Positions 1 through 7,535 of a DNA stretch of 10,013 nt are shown piece by piece (the stretch's first letter is position 1; every line of letters starts with the position of its first letter). The notes under the pieces are model-generated. The model searched no databases. It had not been told where the DNA came from and was given only the letters and a program-made list of their open reading frames with translations. The position numbers were made by a program, and so were the translations under genes. Origin of the DNA: Solobacterium sp. Its GTDB lineage: Bacteria; Bacillota_I; Bacilli_A; Erysipelotrichales; Erysipelotrichaceae. The stretch lies in assembly GCA_016284975.1 (NCBI GenBank), contig JAEEPV010000253.1:1-10013 (forward strand), in the 5' to 3' direction.

Positions 1-1
1 T

Positions 2-1519
2 GCGCTTGCCATGAAAGATCTGAATCTGATTGAAGAGATACCGCAGCTGATTGAAGCCGGTGTCTGCAGTCTGAAGATCGAAGGCCGTATGAAGCGCAGA
101 GAATATGTATATCTTGTTACGAAAACATTTCGGGAAGCGATCGATGCTTATTATGAAGGAAAATCCTATCAGGTTTCCGCCGAACGGCAGAAAGCGCTCG
201 ATTCACTCTTTACCCGGGGTTTTACCAAAGGACATGCATTTCATGATGATCAAAACGCACGGATGACGTCGTTTCGGCCAAATCATATGGGTGTTTTGAC
301 CGGTACCGTAATTTCCTATAAAAAAGGGAAGGTAACGGTACGGCTGTCCGACCCGCTGACCCAGCATGATGGTTTAAGGATCCTGAATGATCCGATCGAT
401 ACTGGACTGACTGCGGTACGGATTGAAAAGAACGGACTGCTGGTCAATCACGCAAACGCCGGCGATACCGTAATTCTGGACTGCAATTCCAAGCCGTATC
501 CAAAACCCGGTCAGCCGCTTTTGAAGACAAGTGATACGGTACTTCTGGAACAACTGGACAGAGAAATTGATTCCCAGTCCAGAACGATTCCCATTATCGT
601 ACGGTACAGGGCAATCGAAGGGGAGCCTCTGGAGCTTACTGCTGAAGATCCGGATGGCAACGCTGTCATAATCCGGTCTCAAATGCCTCTGGAACACGCA
701 AAAAAAGCCCCGCTGAGTCATGAACGGATCACGGAGGCACTTAGCAAAACAGCAGGGGAACCCTATCACGTAACGGTACAGAAAGAGATTCTGGATGAGA
801 TTTTCATGCCGGTTTCAATGCTCAATGAACTTCGGCGGACCCTGTTTGAAGCACTTTCGAATCAGAGGGCTGCCCGCTATGAAAGGGGCAAAAAAGAAGG
901 ATACCGGTTTTCGCTTTCCCAAACCCCATGTACGTTTTCGAATCTTGTGATCAACGACACCTCTCATGTGCTGGAACGTTCCGATCCACATATTGTTCCG
1001 GTACTGCCGGTCGTGGATGAACTGCAGTCGGAAAAACGAACGGTTGAAAAAGCGGTTCTTTCCCAGCCGGGAGATCTCTGGATGAATGTTATACATGGTC
1101 TGGCCGGCATGAGTCTGAATATCACGAATTCCTATGCGGCAGCGTACCTGCTTTCAATGCCCGGAATGGAGGGTGTTATCCTGTCTTCGGAATGCACCGA
1201 TGCCAATATTTCAGGGATTCTGGATGCGTTTCAGAAACGTTACGGGTTTGTTCTTCCGGCCTATCGCCTTGTTTATGGAAGGCGGGATCTGATGATCATT
1301 CGCGATTATCATGTAAGCGGAACGTACCTGGAGGATCTGCAGAAACGCCTGTACCCGGTTATTGATGAGGGGAAAACAACCCGGATTCTGGAACCGGAAC
1401 CATTCATTTCTGCAAATCCGTCCTGTATGGGAAGTTATATAATACTCACTACAGAGGATAGAAATCAATCTGAAGCAATTAAGGAGGAGGCTTATGAAGA
1501 AATTTCTGGAAGAGTTTAA
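2..1519 (+). CDS. U32-family peptidase, long form (RlhA/TrhP-like RNA hydroxylation factor), 5' truncated by the window edge
   Basis: The reading frame is open to the left edge, and the first ATG (position 11) is internal: the codons before it (Ala-Leu-Ala) and those after it match the middle of U32 proteins. Visible residues 5-31 hold the family block KDLNLIEEIPQLIEAG followed by KIEGRMK. Around residue 75 is GFTKGH, the usual boundary between the U32 barrel and the C-terminal DUF3656-like region, which fills the remaining 400 or so residues. The U32 signature with its cysteines would lie upstream, outside the window. About 505 residues are visible, so the whole protein is probably 700 or more, like the long RlhA-type members rather than the roughly 450-residue TrhP type. 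Known family members act in 23S rRNA or tRNA U34 hydroxylation; collagenase activity is an older annotation. Its last 26 bases overlap mscL in another frame. Family call is firm; the RNA substrate is inference. Confidence 0.88.
   Translation, partial: ALAMKDLNLIEEIPQLIEAGVCSLKIEGRMKRREYVYLVTKTFREAIDAYYEGKSYQVSAERQKALDSLFTRGFTKGHAFHDDQNARMTSFRPNHMGVLTGTVISYKKGKVTVRLSDPLTQHDGLRILNDPIDTGLTAVRIEKNGLLVNHANAGDTVILDCNSKPYPKPGQPLLKTSDTVLLEQLDREIDSQSRTIPIIVRYRAIEGEPLELTAEDPDGNAVIIRSQMPLEHAKKAPLSHERITEALSKTAGEPYHVTVQKEILDEIFMPVSMLNELRRTLFEALSNQRAARYERGKKEGYRFSLSQTPCTFSNLVINDTSHVLERSDPHIVPVLPVVDELQSEKRTVEKAVLSQPGDLWMNVIHGLAGMSLNITNSYAAAYLLSMPGMEGVILSSECTDANISGILDAFQKRYGFVLPAYRLVYGRRDLMIIRDYHVSGTYLEDLQKRLYPVIDEGKTTRILEPEPFISANPSCMGSYIILTTEDRNQSEAIKEEAYEEISGRV
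1438..1443 (+). promoter_or_regulatory. candidate internal -10 box for mscL
   Basis: A perfect TATAAT lies inside the end of the U32 coding sequence, 50 bases upstream of the mscL start. It is made by a Tyr codon followed by two consecutive ATA isoleucine codons. No good -35 hexamer is visible at 16-18 bp spacing and there is no TG extension, so this could be chance. If active, it would let mscL be transcribed without the U32 gene. Confidence 0.3.
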
Positions 1520-1937
1520 AGCATTTGCGTTAAAGGGGAACGTGATGGATATGTCCATTGGTGTGATTGTCGGTGCTTCATTCGGCAATATCGTTTCTTC
1601 CCTGACGAACAACTTTATCAATCCGCTGATTCAGCTTTGCACCGGCGGTATTAATGAAGAAGGTGTACAGATCGGCGGTTCGTTAAAGATTCTCGGGGTA
1701 TCATTCAATTACGGTCAGTTTCTTTCCGATGTCATCAATTTCCTGATCATGGCGTTCATTCTCTTCTGCATCATCAAGGCACTGAATGCGGCGATGAAGA
1801 TCGGCAAGAAAGAAGAAGAGGAAGCTCCGAAAGAAGATCCGGAAGATATCAGGCTGATGAAGGAAATGCTTGCGATCATGAAGGAACAGAATCCGGAAGC
1901 CGCAAAGGCAGCCGAGGCAAAACTCGCACAGGAGTAA
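1494..1937 (+). CDS. mscL: large-conductance mechanosensitive channel MscL
   Basis: This is a 147-residue inner-membrane channel subunit of the MscL family. The homopentamer opens under high membrane tension to release solutes during hypo-osmotic shock. The N-terminus has the amphipathic helix and the family block FALKGNVMDMSIGVIVGASFG (residues 11-31). TM1 spans about 17-45, a periplasmic loop about 46-72, and TM2 about 74-100 (NYGQFLSDVINFLIMAFIL). A charged stretch (KKEEEE, about 105-110) leads into a C-terminal cytoplasmic helix (about 117-146) expected to form the pentameric bundle. The length is usual for the family. The start is set by a very strong site, AAGGAGGAGG at 1481-1490, three bases before the ATG. 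The gene begins inside the end of the U32 gene (26-base overlap, different frame), so it is either coupled to it or served by an internal promoter. Confidence 0.97.
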   Translation: MKKFLEEFKAFALKGNVMDMSIGVIVGASFGNIVSSLTNNFINPLIQLCTGGINEEGVQIGGSLKILGVSFNYGQFLSDVINFLIMAFILFCIIKALNAAMKIGKKEEEEAPKEDPEDIRLMKEMLAIMKEQNPEAAKAAEAKLAQE

Positions 1938-1952
1938 GGCATTCTGGCAAAC

Positions 1953-1984
1953 AGAGGAAATTCACAGGTTTCCTTTGTTTTTTT
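1953..1984 (+). terminator. rho-independent terminator after mscL
   Basis: An 8-bp stem (AGAGGAAA at 1953-1960 with TTTCCTTT at 1969-1976, one G-T wobble) encloses an 8-base loop. It is followed by one G and a run of seven T. It starts 16 bases after the mscL stop and separates the U32-mscL unit from the smc operon. The stem is A/T-rich and thus only moderately strong. Confidence 0.72.
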
Positions 1985-2013
1985 ATATTGCGTACACTGC
2001 ATGAAACCGCTGT

Positions 2014-2025
2014 TTTCAGCTGAAA
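2014..2025 (+). repeat. 12-bp perfect palindrome upstream of smc
   Basis: TTTCAGCTGAAA is a perfect palindrome in the mscL-smc spacer, centred about 53 bases upstream of the smc -10 box. TGAAAC occurs at 2002-2007 and again at 2021-2026, and the inverse GTTTTCA lies at 2012-2018, so the half-site appears three times within 25 bases. It may be an operator for a dimeric regulator. No known regulator motif is recognised. Confidence 0.45.
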
Positions 2026-2034
2026 CGGAAAGCG

Positions 2035-2054
2035 GGAAATCCGGTGCGGATTCC
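2035..2054 (+). repeat. imperfect inverted repeat at the smc promoter -35 region
   Basis: GGAAATCC (2035-2042) and GGATTCC (2048-2054) form an inverted repeat of seven pairs with one unpaired A and a 5-base centre. It covers the place where a -35 hexamer would sit, just upstream of the extended -10. It could be a regulator site or incidental. Confidence 0.35.
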
Positions 2055-2065
2055 GATGGTTTATT

Positions 2066-2074
2066 TGCTATAAT
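2066..2074 (+). promoter_or_regulatory. extended -10 promoter of the smc-ftsY-ylxM-ackA-DHH operon
   Basis: TGCTATAAT combines a consensus TATAAT (2069-2074) with the TGn extension, which can replace a -35 box. At 17 bp spacing the upstream hexamer is GCGGAT, unlike TTGACA. Transcription would start near 2081, giving a leader of about 20 bases with the ribosome binding site AAGGAG (2090-2095) before the smc ATG. It follows the mscL terminator, which fits a new transcription unit. Confidence 0.68.
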
Positions 2075-2101
2075 ATGCATGGCTTTTTTAAGGAGAAAAG
2101 A

Positions 2102-5056
2102 ATGTTTTTAAAACGGATAGAAATGCAGGGATTTAAATCTTTTGCGGACAAGACCGTTATTTCATTTGAGCATCCGATTACCGGCGTTGTCGGTCCGAAT
2201 GGATGCGGAAAATCCAATATTACTGATGCGGTACGCTGGGTACTTGGAGAACAGAGCTCCCGGCAGATGCGCGGAGAGAAGATGAGTGATGTCATCTTTT
2301 CCGGTTCTGCGGATCGCCGCCCGCTCAATATGGCAGAAGTAACGCTTGTTTTTGATAATTCCAACCATATCCTTAACTCGGATAAGGATGAACTGGAAGT
2401 CACACGGCGTCTGTTTCGGGATACCGGTGATGCGGAATACTTAATTAACCGGAATGCGGTCCGTCTCAAGGATGTCGTGGATCTGTTTCTGGATACCGGT
2501 CTGGGCAAATCGAGCCTGAGCATCATTTCACAGGGCAACGTCATTACCTTTGCGGAATCCAAGCCGGTCGACCGCCGCGGTATTTTTGAAGAAGCGGCTG
2601 GTGTTGCGAAATACAAAAAGCGGAAGATGGAAAGCATCTCCCGTCTTTCCCGTACAAAGGACAACCTTGACCGCAGTAAGGATATTCTGATCGAACTGGA
2701 AAAACAGGTCAGTCCTTTAAAGCGGCAGGCCCGTAAGGCTGAAATCTACCGCGAGAAGAAACAGCGCCTGGAAGAAATCGAAATTGCCGTACTCGTACAG
2801 GAAGTTGATGAACTGAATGCGTCGATCGAAGATACCAAGAAGACGCTCTTTGATATTGAAACCAAAAAACAGATCTATTCCACGGATCTTCAGATTGGTG
2901 AGACTAAGATCTCTGAGCAGAAAAAGGAAGCCGCCAAGCTGGAAGCGGAGATTTCCGCTTTGCAGGAAGATCTCATGCGTACGGTCGATGATATCACCAG
3001 TCTTGAGCAGCGTCGTACCGAAATGGATGAACGTCGTAAATACATCATTGAAACCGGTAACCGTGAGGAAAAGGCAAAAGAGACGAGAGAACTTCTCGAA
3101 ACGGCCCGCATTGAATATGAAGACCGGAAATCCCGTCTGGAAGCCCTCAACACTTCGATTCAGCTGGACAGTGAAAAACTGCGCCAGATCGCCCAGAGTG
3201 TATTTGATCTGAGTAACGAATATGAACAGGCTCAGGGGGTTCTTCGCAGTATGCAGAACCAGCAGGCCTATCTTGAAACCGTTCTGAGAGATCCGTTCAG
3301 CAGCGGCCGGAATGCCGGTACCCGTTCTGTCATGGAAAACCGCAACGCTCTTCCGGGTATTCTCGGTGTAATCGGTCAGGAACTCCATGCCGAGGAAGGT
3401 TATGAACAGGCGATCTCGGAAGCACTGGGCGGCGCGATGTACAATATCGTAACCGCAGATGAAGAAAGTGCCCGCAATGCGATCCGCTTCCTGAAGAAAA
3501 ACCAGAGCGGACGTGCGACATTTCTGCCGGTTAGCGTCTGTCAGAAGCGTTATGTTTCGCAGGAGGCTTCGGTCATCTGTGAGAATACCAAAGGCTATCT
3601 CGGCACCGCGGCAGAGTTTGTCACCTGTGAAGAAACGTTTCAGCCGGTTGTCGATTATCTTTTGAACAGCGTACTGGTCGTTGATTCCATGGAGGCAGGC
3701 AACAATCTGTCTTCTCTGACCGGACGCAAATACAACATTGTTACGACCGATGGTGAAGTCATTCACCGCGGCGGTTCCATGACCGGCGGAAAGATGAAGC
3801 GCAGCACGACTCCGATCACTGCCGCAAGGGAGGCAGAAGAAATCCGCCGTTCCATTGATGCCCAGACCGCCCGTGTTGAACTGGCAAGAAGGGAAAGCGA
3901 AAAGGCAATCAATGAACGCGAAGAGATTACCCGCAGACTCCAGCAGACCCGTATCGATGCCGCAAGTCTTGAACCGGTAGTCGATGCCAAACAGGCGAAG
4001 TATGACAAGCTGAAAAATGATCTGGCACTGCTTGCGCCGGATCAGCTCAGCGATTCGCTTCCGGAAGAAGAAATCGATGATACCGTCATCCGTCTTAACC
4101 GTGCTTATTCGGACCGTGACCGTATTACTTCCGATATTAAATCCAAGCGGGAACGCCGTCTGGTCATCAATAGTGAGATCGACCGTAAAGAACAGCAGAT
4201 CCGTCAGCTCCGTAAGGATCAGGAACGTGCTGTTGCGGCAATCAATGCGATTCAGGTCGATCAGGGAAGACTCGAAACAAAGATTGAAAACAATCTGCAG
4301 CGTCTGGCCAGCGAATATCAGCTGACGTTTGAATTTGCAAAGACCAAGGTCACCGATACCAATGTCGAAAACGCAAGAGAAGAAGTACTTCAGCTGCGTG
4401 CGGATATTGAACGTCTCGGCAACGTCAACATGGAAGCTCCGGAACAGTACAGCGAAGTCAATGAACGCTATGAGTTCCTGAAAAAGCAGATCGATGAACT
4501 GACTGCCAGCAGAGACAAGATTCTCGCGGCAATCGAAGAGATGGACCGTGTCATGACCAGCCAGTTCAAGCAGATGTTCGATCAGATTAACAGGGAATTC
4601 AATGATATCTTCCGCAGTCTCTATGGCGGCGGTAAAGCACGTCTCATCCTTGAAGATCCGACGGATATTCTCAATACCGGTATCGATATTGATGCACAGC
4701 CTCCGGGAAAAGCCGTACAGAACAACATGTTGTTTTCCGGTGGTGAGAAATCGCTCATTGCGCTGTGTGTTCTGTTCGCAATTCTCAAAGTCAAACCGGT
4801 ACCGCTTGTTATTCTTGATGAGGTGGAAGCTGCACTTGATCAGGGCAACGTTGAACGGTTTGCCCAGTATCTGCATAACTATACCGACCGGACCCAGTTC
4901 CTGGTCGTCACACACCGTCCGGGTACCATGGAAAATGCAGATGTACTGTATGGTGTCACCATGCAGAAGCAGGGTGTTTCGCAGATGCTGAAGGTTGAAC
5001 TGCGAGACGCAATGTCGATGGCAGAAGCACCTGCTGCAGAAGGAGCACAGGCATGA
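2102..5056 (+). CDS. smc: chromosome segregation ATPase SMC, short-arm form
   Basis: SMC dimers, with ScpA/ScpB, load on and organise the chromosome. The 984-residue protein has all the parts in order. Walker A GPNGCGKS is at residues 31-38, the R-loop region near 57, and the Q-loop at Q144 (ISQGN), followed by the FEEAAGVAKYKKRK block. A first coiled coil covers about 170-400. The hinge is about 405-570, with GRATFLP at 470-476 and GGSMTGG at 557-563. A second coiled coil covers about 570-800. The head finishes with signature SGGEK (879-883) and Walker B VILDE (D906, E907). Bacillus SMC is about 1186 residues, so each arm is roughly 100 residues shorter; the motifs are intact, so this is not a broken gene. 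An in-frame ATG at 2075 abuts the -10 box; ATG 2102, with AAGGAG at 2090-2095, begins the usual MFLKRIEMQGFKSF. The stop overlaps the ftsY start (ATGA). Confidence 0.97.
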   Translation: MFLKRIEMQGFKSFADKTVISFEHPITGVVGPNGCGKSNITDAVRWVLGEQSSRQMRGEKMSDVIFSGSADRRPLNMAEVTLVFDNSNHILNSDKDELEVTRRLFRDTGDAEYLINRNAVRLKDVVDLFLDTGLGKSSLSIISQGNVITFAESKPVDRRGIFEEAAGVAKYKKRKMESISRLSRTKDNLDRSKDILIELEKQVSPLKRQARKAEIYREKKQRLEEIEIAVLVQEVDELNASIEDTKKTLFDIETKKQIYSTDLQIGETKISEQKKEAAKLEAEISALQEDLMRTVDDITSLEQRRTEMDERRKYIIETGNREEKAKETRELLETARIEYEDRKSRLEALNTSIQLDSEKLRQIAQSVFDLSNEYEQAQGVLRSMQNQQAYLETVLRDPFSSGRNAGTRSVMENRNALPGILGVIGQELHAEEGYEQAISEALGGAMYNIVTADEESARNAIRFLKKNQSGRATFLPVSVCQKRYVSQEASVICENTKGYLGTAAEFVTCEETFQPVVDYLLNSVLVVDSMEAGNNLSSLTGRKYNIVTTDGEVIHRGGSMTGGKMKRSTTPITAAREAEEIRRSIDAQTARVELARRESEKAINEREEITRRLQQTRIDAASLEPVVDAKQAKYDKLKNDLALLAPDQLSDSLPEEEIDDTVIRLNRAYSDRDRITSDIKSKRERRLVINSEIDRKEQQIRQLRKDQERAVAAINAIQVDQGRLETKIENNLQRLASEYQLTFEFAKTKVTDTNVENAREEVLQLRADIERLGNVNMEAPEQYSEVNERYEFLKKQIDELTASRDKILAAIEEMDRVMTSQFKQMFDQINREFNDIFRSLYGGGKARLILEDPTDILNTGIDIDAQPPGKAVQNNMLFSGGEKSLIALCVLFAILKVKPVPLVILDEVEAALDQGNVERFAQYLHNYTDRTQFLVVTHRPGTMENADVLYGVTMQKQGVSQMLKVELRDAMSMAEAPAAEGAQA

Positions 5057-6027
5057 GTTTTCTGGATACACTGAAAGATAAATTCTCCCGCAAGGACGAT
5101 AAGGCAATCTATCTGTCCGGATTCCGAAAATCCAAGGACAGCTTCGGCAATGCGCTGAACGAGATGAAGCTGAAATACAAAGGTGTCAATGATGCCTTTC
5201 TGGAACAGCTGACGATCGTGCTTCTGGAAGCGGATGTCGGCATAGAACTTGCGGACATGATCTGTGAGAAGCTGCTTAAAACCAGTAAAGAGTATGTTAA
5301 TGTAACCTTTCACTGGGCAATGAACTTCCTCATCCGTACGATGAAGGAGATCTATGAGGAAACTGAGGACGCACCGATCCGCTACAATGAAAACGGACCG
5401 ACCGTCATCTTCCTGGAAGGTGTGAACGGATCCGGCAAAACAACAACCTGCGCCAAGCTTGCCAAAATGTATATGGATCAGGGTAAGACGGTAGCTTTTG
5501 TTGCGGCGGATACCTTCCGTGCCGGAGCGATTGATCAGCTTGCGGAATGGGGAGAACGCCTGAATGTACCGACCGTAAAGGGCAGGGAAAACGGTGATCC
5601 GAGTGCCGCAATCGTTGACGGATGCCGCTATGCAAAAGAAAACGGGATCGACATTCTGCTTTGTGATACCGCCGGCAGACTGCAGAACAAGCAGGGGCTG
5701 ATGCAGGAACTTTCCAAAATGAATCGGGTTGCCGGCAAGGAAATCCCCGGTGCACCGCATAACACCTGGCTGGTACTGGATGCGACAACCGGCCAGAACG
5801 GACTGTCACAGGCGGAAATCTTCCATGAAGCGACGGATCTCACCGGCATTATTCTGACGAAGATGGATGGTACTGCAAAGGGCGGAATCATCATCTCCAT
5901 CAAACATCGGCTCCATCTTCCCGTATACTTTATCGGACTTGGTGAAAAGCCTGAAGACCTGAGGCCATTCGATCTGGATTCCTATCTCTACAGTATTTCT
6001 GAGGATCTTCAGGAACATGTCGGATAA
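5053..6027 (+). CDS. ftsY: signal recognition particle receptor FtsY (NG domain)
   Basis: FtsY is the membrane-side GTPase that docks Ffh-bound ribosomes at SecYEG. The 324-residue protein has the short Gram-positive form. A basic amphipathic N-terminal helix (MSFLDTLKDKFSRK) is likely the membrane anchor, with no acidic A domain. The helical N domain runs to about residue 100 and the SRP-type GTPase G domain follows. G1 is GVNGSGKTTT from 123, then DTFRAGA, G3 DTAGR at 205-209 and G4 TKMDG at 269-273, with GTAKGG next. The closing motif is IGLGEKPEDLRPFD. The small departures (Ser in G1, Met in G4 where Leu is usual) are tolerated in the family. The start overlaps the smc stop by 4 bases and has AGAAGGAG at 5038-5045, seven bases upstream, so it is probably translated by re-initiation after smc. 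Confidence 0.97.
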   Translation: MSFLDTLKDKFSRKDDKAIYLSGFRKSKDSFGNALNEMKLKYKGVNDAFLEQLTIVLLEADVGIELADMICEKLLKTSKEYVNVTFHWAMNFLIRTMKEIYEETEDAPIRYNENGPTVIFLEGVNGSGKTTTCAKLAKMYMDQGKTVAFVAADTFRAGAIDQLAEWGERLNVPTVKGRENGDPSAAIVDGCRYAKENGIDILLCDTAGRLQNKQGLMQELSKMNRVAGKEIPGAPHNTWLVLDATTGQNGLSQAEIFHEATDLTGIILTKMDGTAKGGIIISIKHRLHLPVYFIGLGEKPEDLRPFDLDSYLYSISEDLQEHVG

Positions 6028-6343
6028 AATCAGGGTAAACACGCTGCTGGACTTCTATGGTGCACTGTTGACGTCGCGTCAGCAGGAAATCTGCCGCTGT
6101 TATTATCGGGAAGATCTCTCGATGACTGAGATCGCAGAGATTGAATCGATCTCCAGAGCTGCCGTTTCCGATACGGTTCGCAAATGCGAAACGGAACTGG
6201 AACATTATGAACAGGTTCTGAAATGCGTACAGGCAAGAGATGCCCGCAGTAAAATCTATGCACGGATGAAACAGGATCCTTCCTGTAAGAAATATATTGG
6301 CAAACTTATGGAAACAGAACTGATCGGAGGAGAATATGAGTAA
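6017..6343 (+). CDS. ylxM: YlxM/p13-like helix-turn-helix protein, SRP-associated
   Basis: This 108-residue protein matches the UPF0122 (YlxM/p13) family. Its start resembles homologues: a short charged lead, then LLDFYGALLTSRQQEICRCYY. Residues about 19-65 form a sigma-region-4-like helix-turn-helix (LSMTEIAEIESISRAAVSDTVRK), followed by a basic helical tail. In Firmicutes the gene normally lies directly before ffh, and in Streptococcus it has been linked to SRP function. Here it overlaps the end of ftsY by 11 bases and the start of ackA by 8 bases, and ffh does not follow. The ribosome binding site is poor: AGGA at 6011-6014 is only two bases from the ATG and GAGGA at 6001-6005 is eleven away. 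Translation is therefore likely coupled to ftsY. The exact molecular role is not settled. Confidence 0.92.
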   Translation: MSDKIRVNTLLDFYGALLTSRQQEICRCYYREDLSMTEIAEIESISRAAVSDTVRKCETELEHYEQVLKCVQARDARSKIYARMKQDPSCKKYIGKLMETELIGGEYE

Positions 6344-7532
6344 GATTATTTCAGTTAATTCAGGTTCATCGTCATTAAAATTCCAGCTTTTTGAAATGCC
6401 CAGTGAAACTGTTCTGACAAGCGGACAGGCCGAGCGGATCGGTCAGGATATGGGTGTTTTTACCATTAAGATTGACGGAGAAAAGAAAGTTAAGGATCTT
6501 CCTATTCCGGATCATAAAACTGCAGTCAAGCTCCTGCTGGACAGCCTGCTGGAGTACGGCATTGTCAATTCTCTGGATGAGATTCAGGGTGCAGGTCACC
6601 GTATCGTGCAGGGTGGTTCCTACTTTGATCAGTCCGTTGTCGCAGATGACACCGTTGTAGACCGTGTACGTGAGCTTGCAGAACTGGCTCCGCTGCACAA
6701 TCCGGCACATCTGGTATGTTATGAAGCATTCCGCAATGCACTGCCTGAAATCGGTCATGTATTCGTATTCGATACCGCATTCCATCAGACCATGGGGCCG
6801 GAAAGCTATCTGTTCCCGGTACCGTATGACTGGTATACACAGTATCAGATCCGCCGTTATGGCGCACACGGCACCAGTCACTGGTATGTCAACCGCAGAG
6901 CCGCAGAACTGATGGACAAGGATGTGGCATCTTTGAATATGATTACCTGCCATCTGGGGAATGGTGCAAGCATTACTGCGATCCGAAACGGCAAAGTCAT
7001 CAATACTTCAATGGGTCTGACACCGCTGGGCGGCATCATGATGGGTACCCGCTGCGGTGATATCGATCCGACCGTTGTCTTCTACATGATGAAGAAACTG
7101 GAATGCACACCGGATGAGATGGATACCTTCCTGAACAAGCGTTCCGGAATGCTGGGTATTTCCGGTATCTCCAGTGATGCACGCGATATCCAGGCAGCCG
7201 TTGATGAAGGCAATGAACGTGCAATTCTGACAACCAAGCTTTATACCAACCGCGTCGTCAATCAGGTCGGCGGCTATTATGCAGAACTCGGTCATGTAGA
7301 TGCACTCGTATTCACGGCTGGTCTTGGCGAAAATGATGCGCAGACCAGAGCCAGAATCCTGAAGGGTCTGGAAGAGGCGATGGGTCTTTCCATTGACTAT
7401 GACCTGAACGCTTCTGTCCGCGGCAAGGAATGCCTGATTTCCAAACCGGACAGCAAAATCGCAGTCTACATCATTCCGACCAATGAAGAACTGGTAATCG
7501 CGCGCGATACGTACCGGCTTCTGGGGCTGTAA
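6336..7532 (+). CDS. ackA: acetate kinase
   Basis: AckA catalyses reversible phosphate transfer between acetyl phosphate and ADP, making ATP and acetate at the end of fermentation; it is cytosolic. The 398-residue length is standard. The ASKHA-fold start VNSGSSSLKFQLF (7-19) is present, and catalytic residues known from Methanosarcina AckA align: R89 in GHRIV, H121 in PLHNPAH, D146 in FDTAFH, H178 in GAHGTSH, R239 in MGTRCGDIDP, and E384 in TNEE. HLGNGAS (206-212) and FTAGLGEN (326-333) form nucleotide-binding parts. Two departures are seen: GHRIVQGG where HGG is usual, and TPLGG where TPLEG is common. The start has GGAGGAG at 6326-6332 and overlaps ylxM by 8 bases. No pta is visible nearby, so phosphotransacetylase must be elsewhere. 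Its position in an SRP/SMC operon is unusual. Confidence 0.97.
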   Translation: MSKIISVNSGSSSLKFQLFEMPSETVLTSGQAERIGQDMGVFTIKIDGEKKVKDLPIPDHKTAVKLLLDSLLEYGIVNSLDEIQGAGHRIVQGGSYFDQSVVADDTVVDRVRELAELAPLHNPAHLVCYEAFRNALPEIGHVFVFDTAFHQTMGPESYLFPVPYDWYTQYQIRRYGAHGTSHWYVNRRAAELMDKDVASLNMITCHLGNGASITAIRNGKVINTSMGLTPLGGIMMGTRCGDIDPTVVFYMMKKLECTPDEMDTFLNKRSGMLGISGISSDARDIQAAVDEGNERAILTTKLYTNRVVNQVGGYYAELGHVDALVFTAGLGENDAQTRARILKGLEEAMGLSIDYDLNASVRGKECLISKPDSKIAVYIIPTNEELVIARDTYRLLGL

Positions 7533-7535
7533 TCC

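Noticed and set aside
11..13. ATG at 11 as the start of the U32 gene
   Set aside because: The frame is open to the left edge, and the sequence on both sides of this ATG is the interior of the U32 domain, so the true start lies outside the window.
2075..2101. In-frame ATG at 2075 as the start of smc
   Set aside because: It directly follows the TATAAT box, so it would lie upstream of the expected transcript start. The ATG at 2102 has AAGGAG at the right distance and matches the conserved SMC N-terminus.
2102..5056. SMC as a deleted or frameshifted pseudogene because of its short length
   Set aside because: Walker A, Q-loop, hinge motifs, signature and Walker B are all intact in one frame, and the gene is tightly coupled to ftsY. 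Short SMCs are known in the Mollicutes.
2717..5107. A 796-codon open frame on the - strand opposite smc
   Set aside because: It is codon-aligned with smc, so its stops could only come from TTA, CTA or TCA codons, which smc avoids here. The predicted protein resembles no family I know and there is no ribosome binding site case for it.
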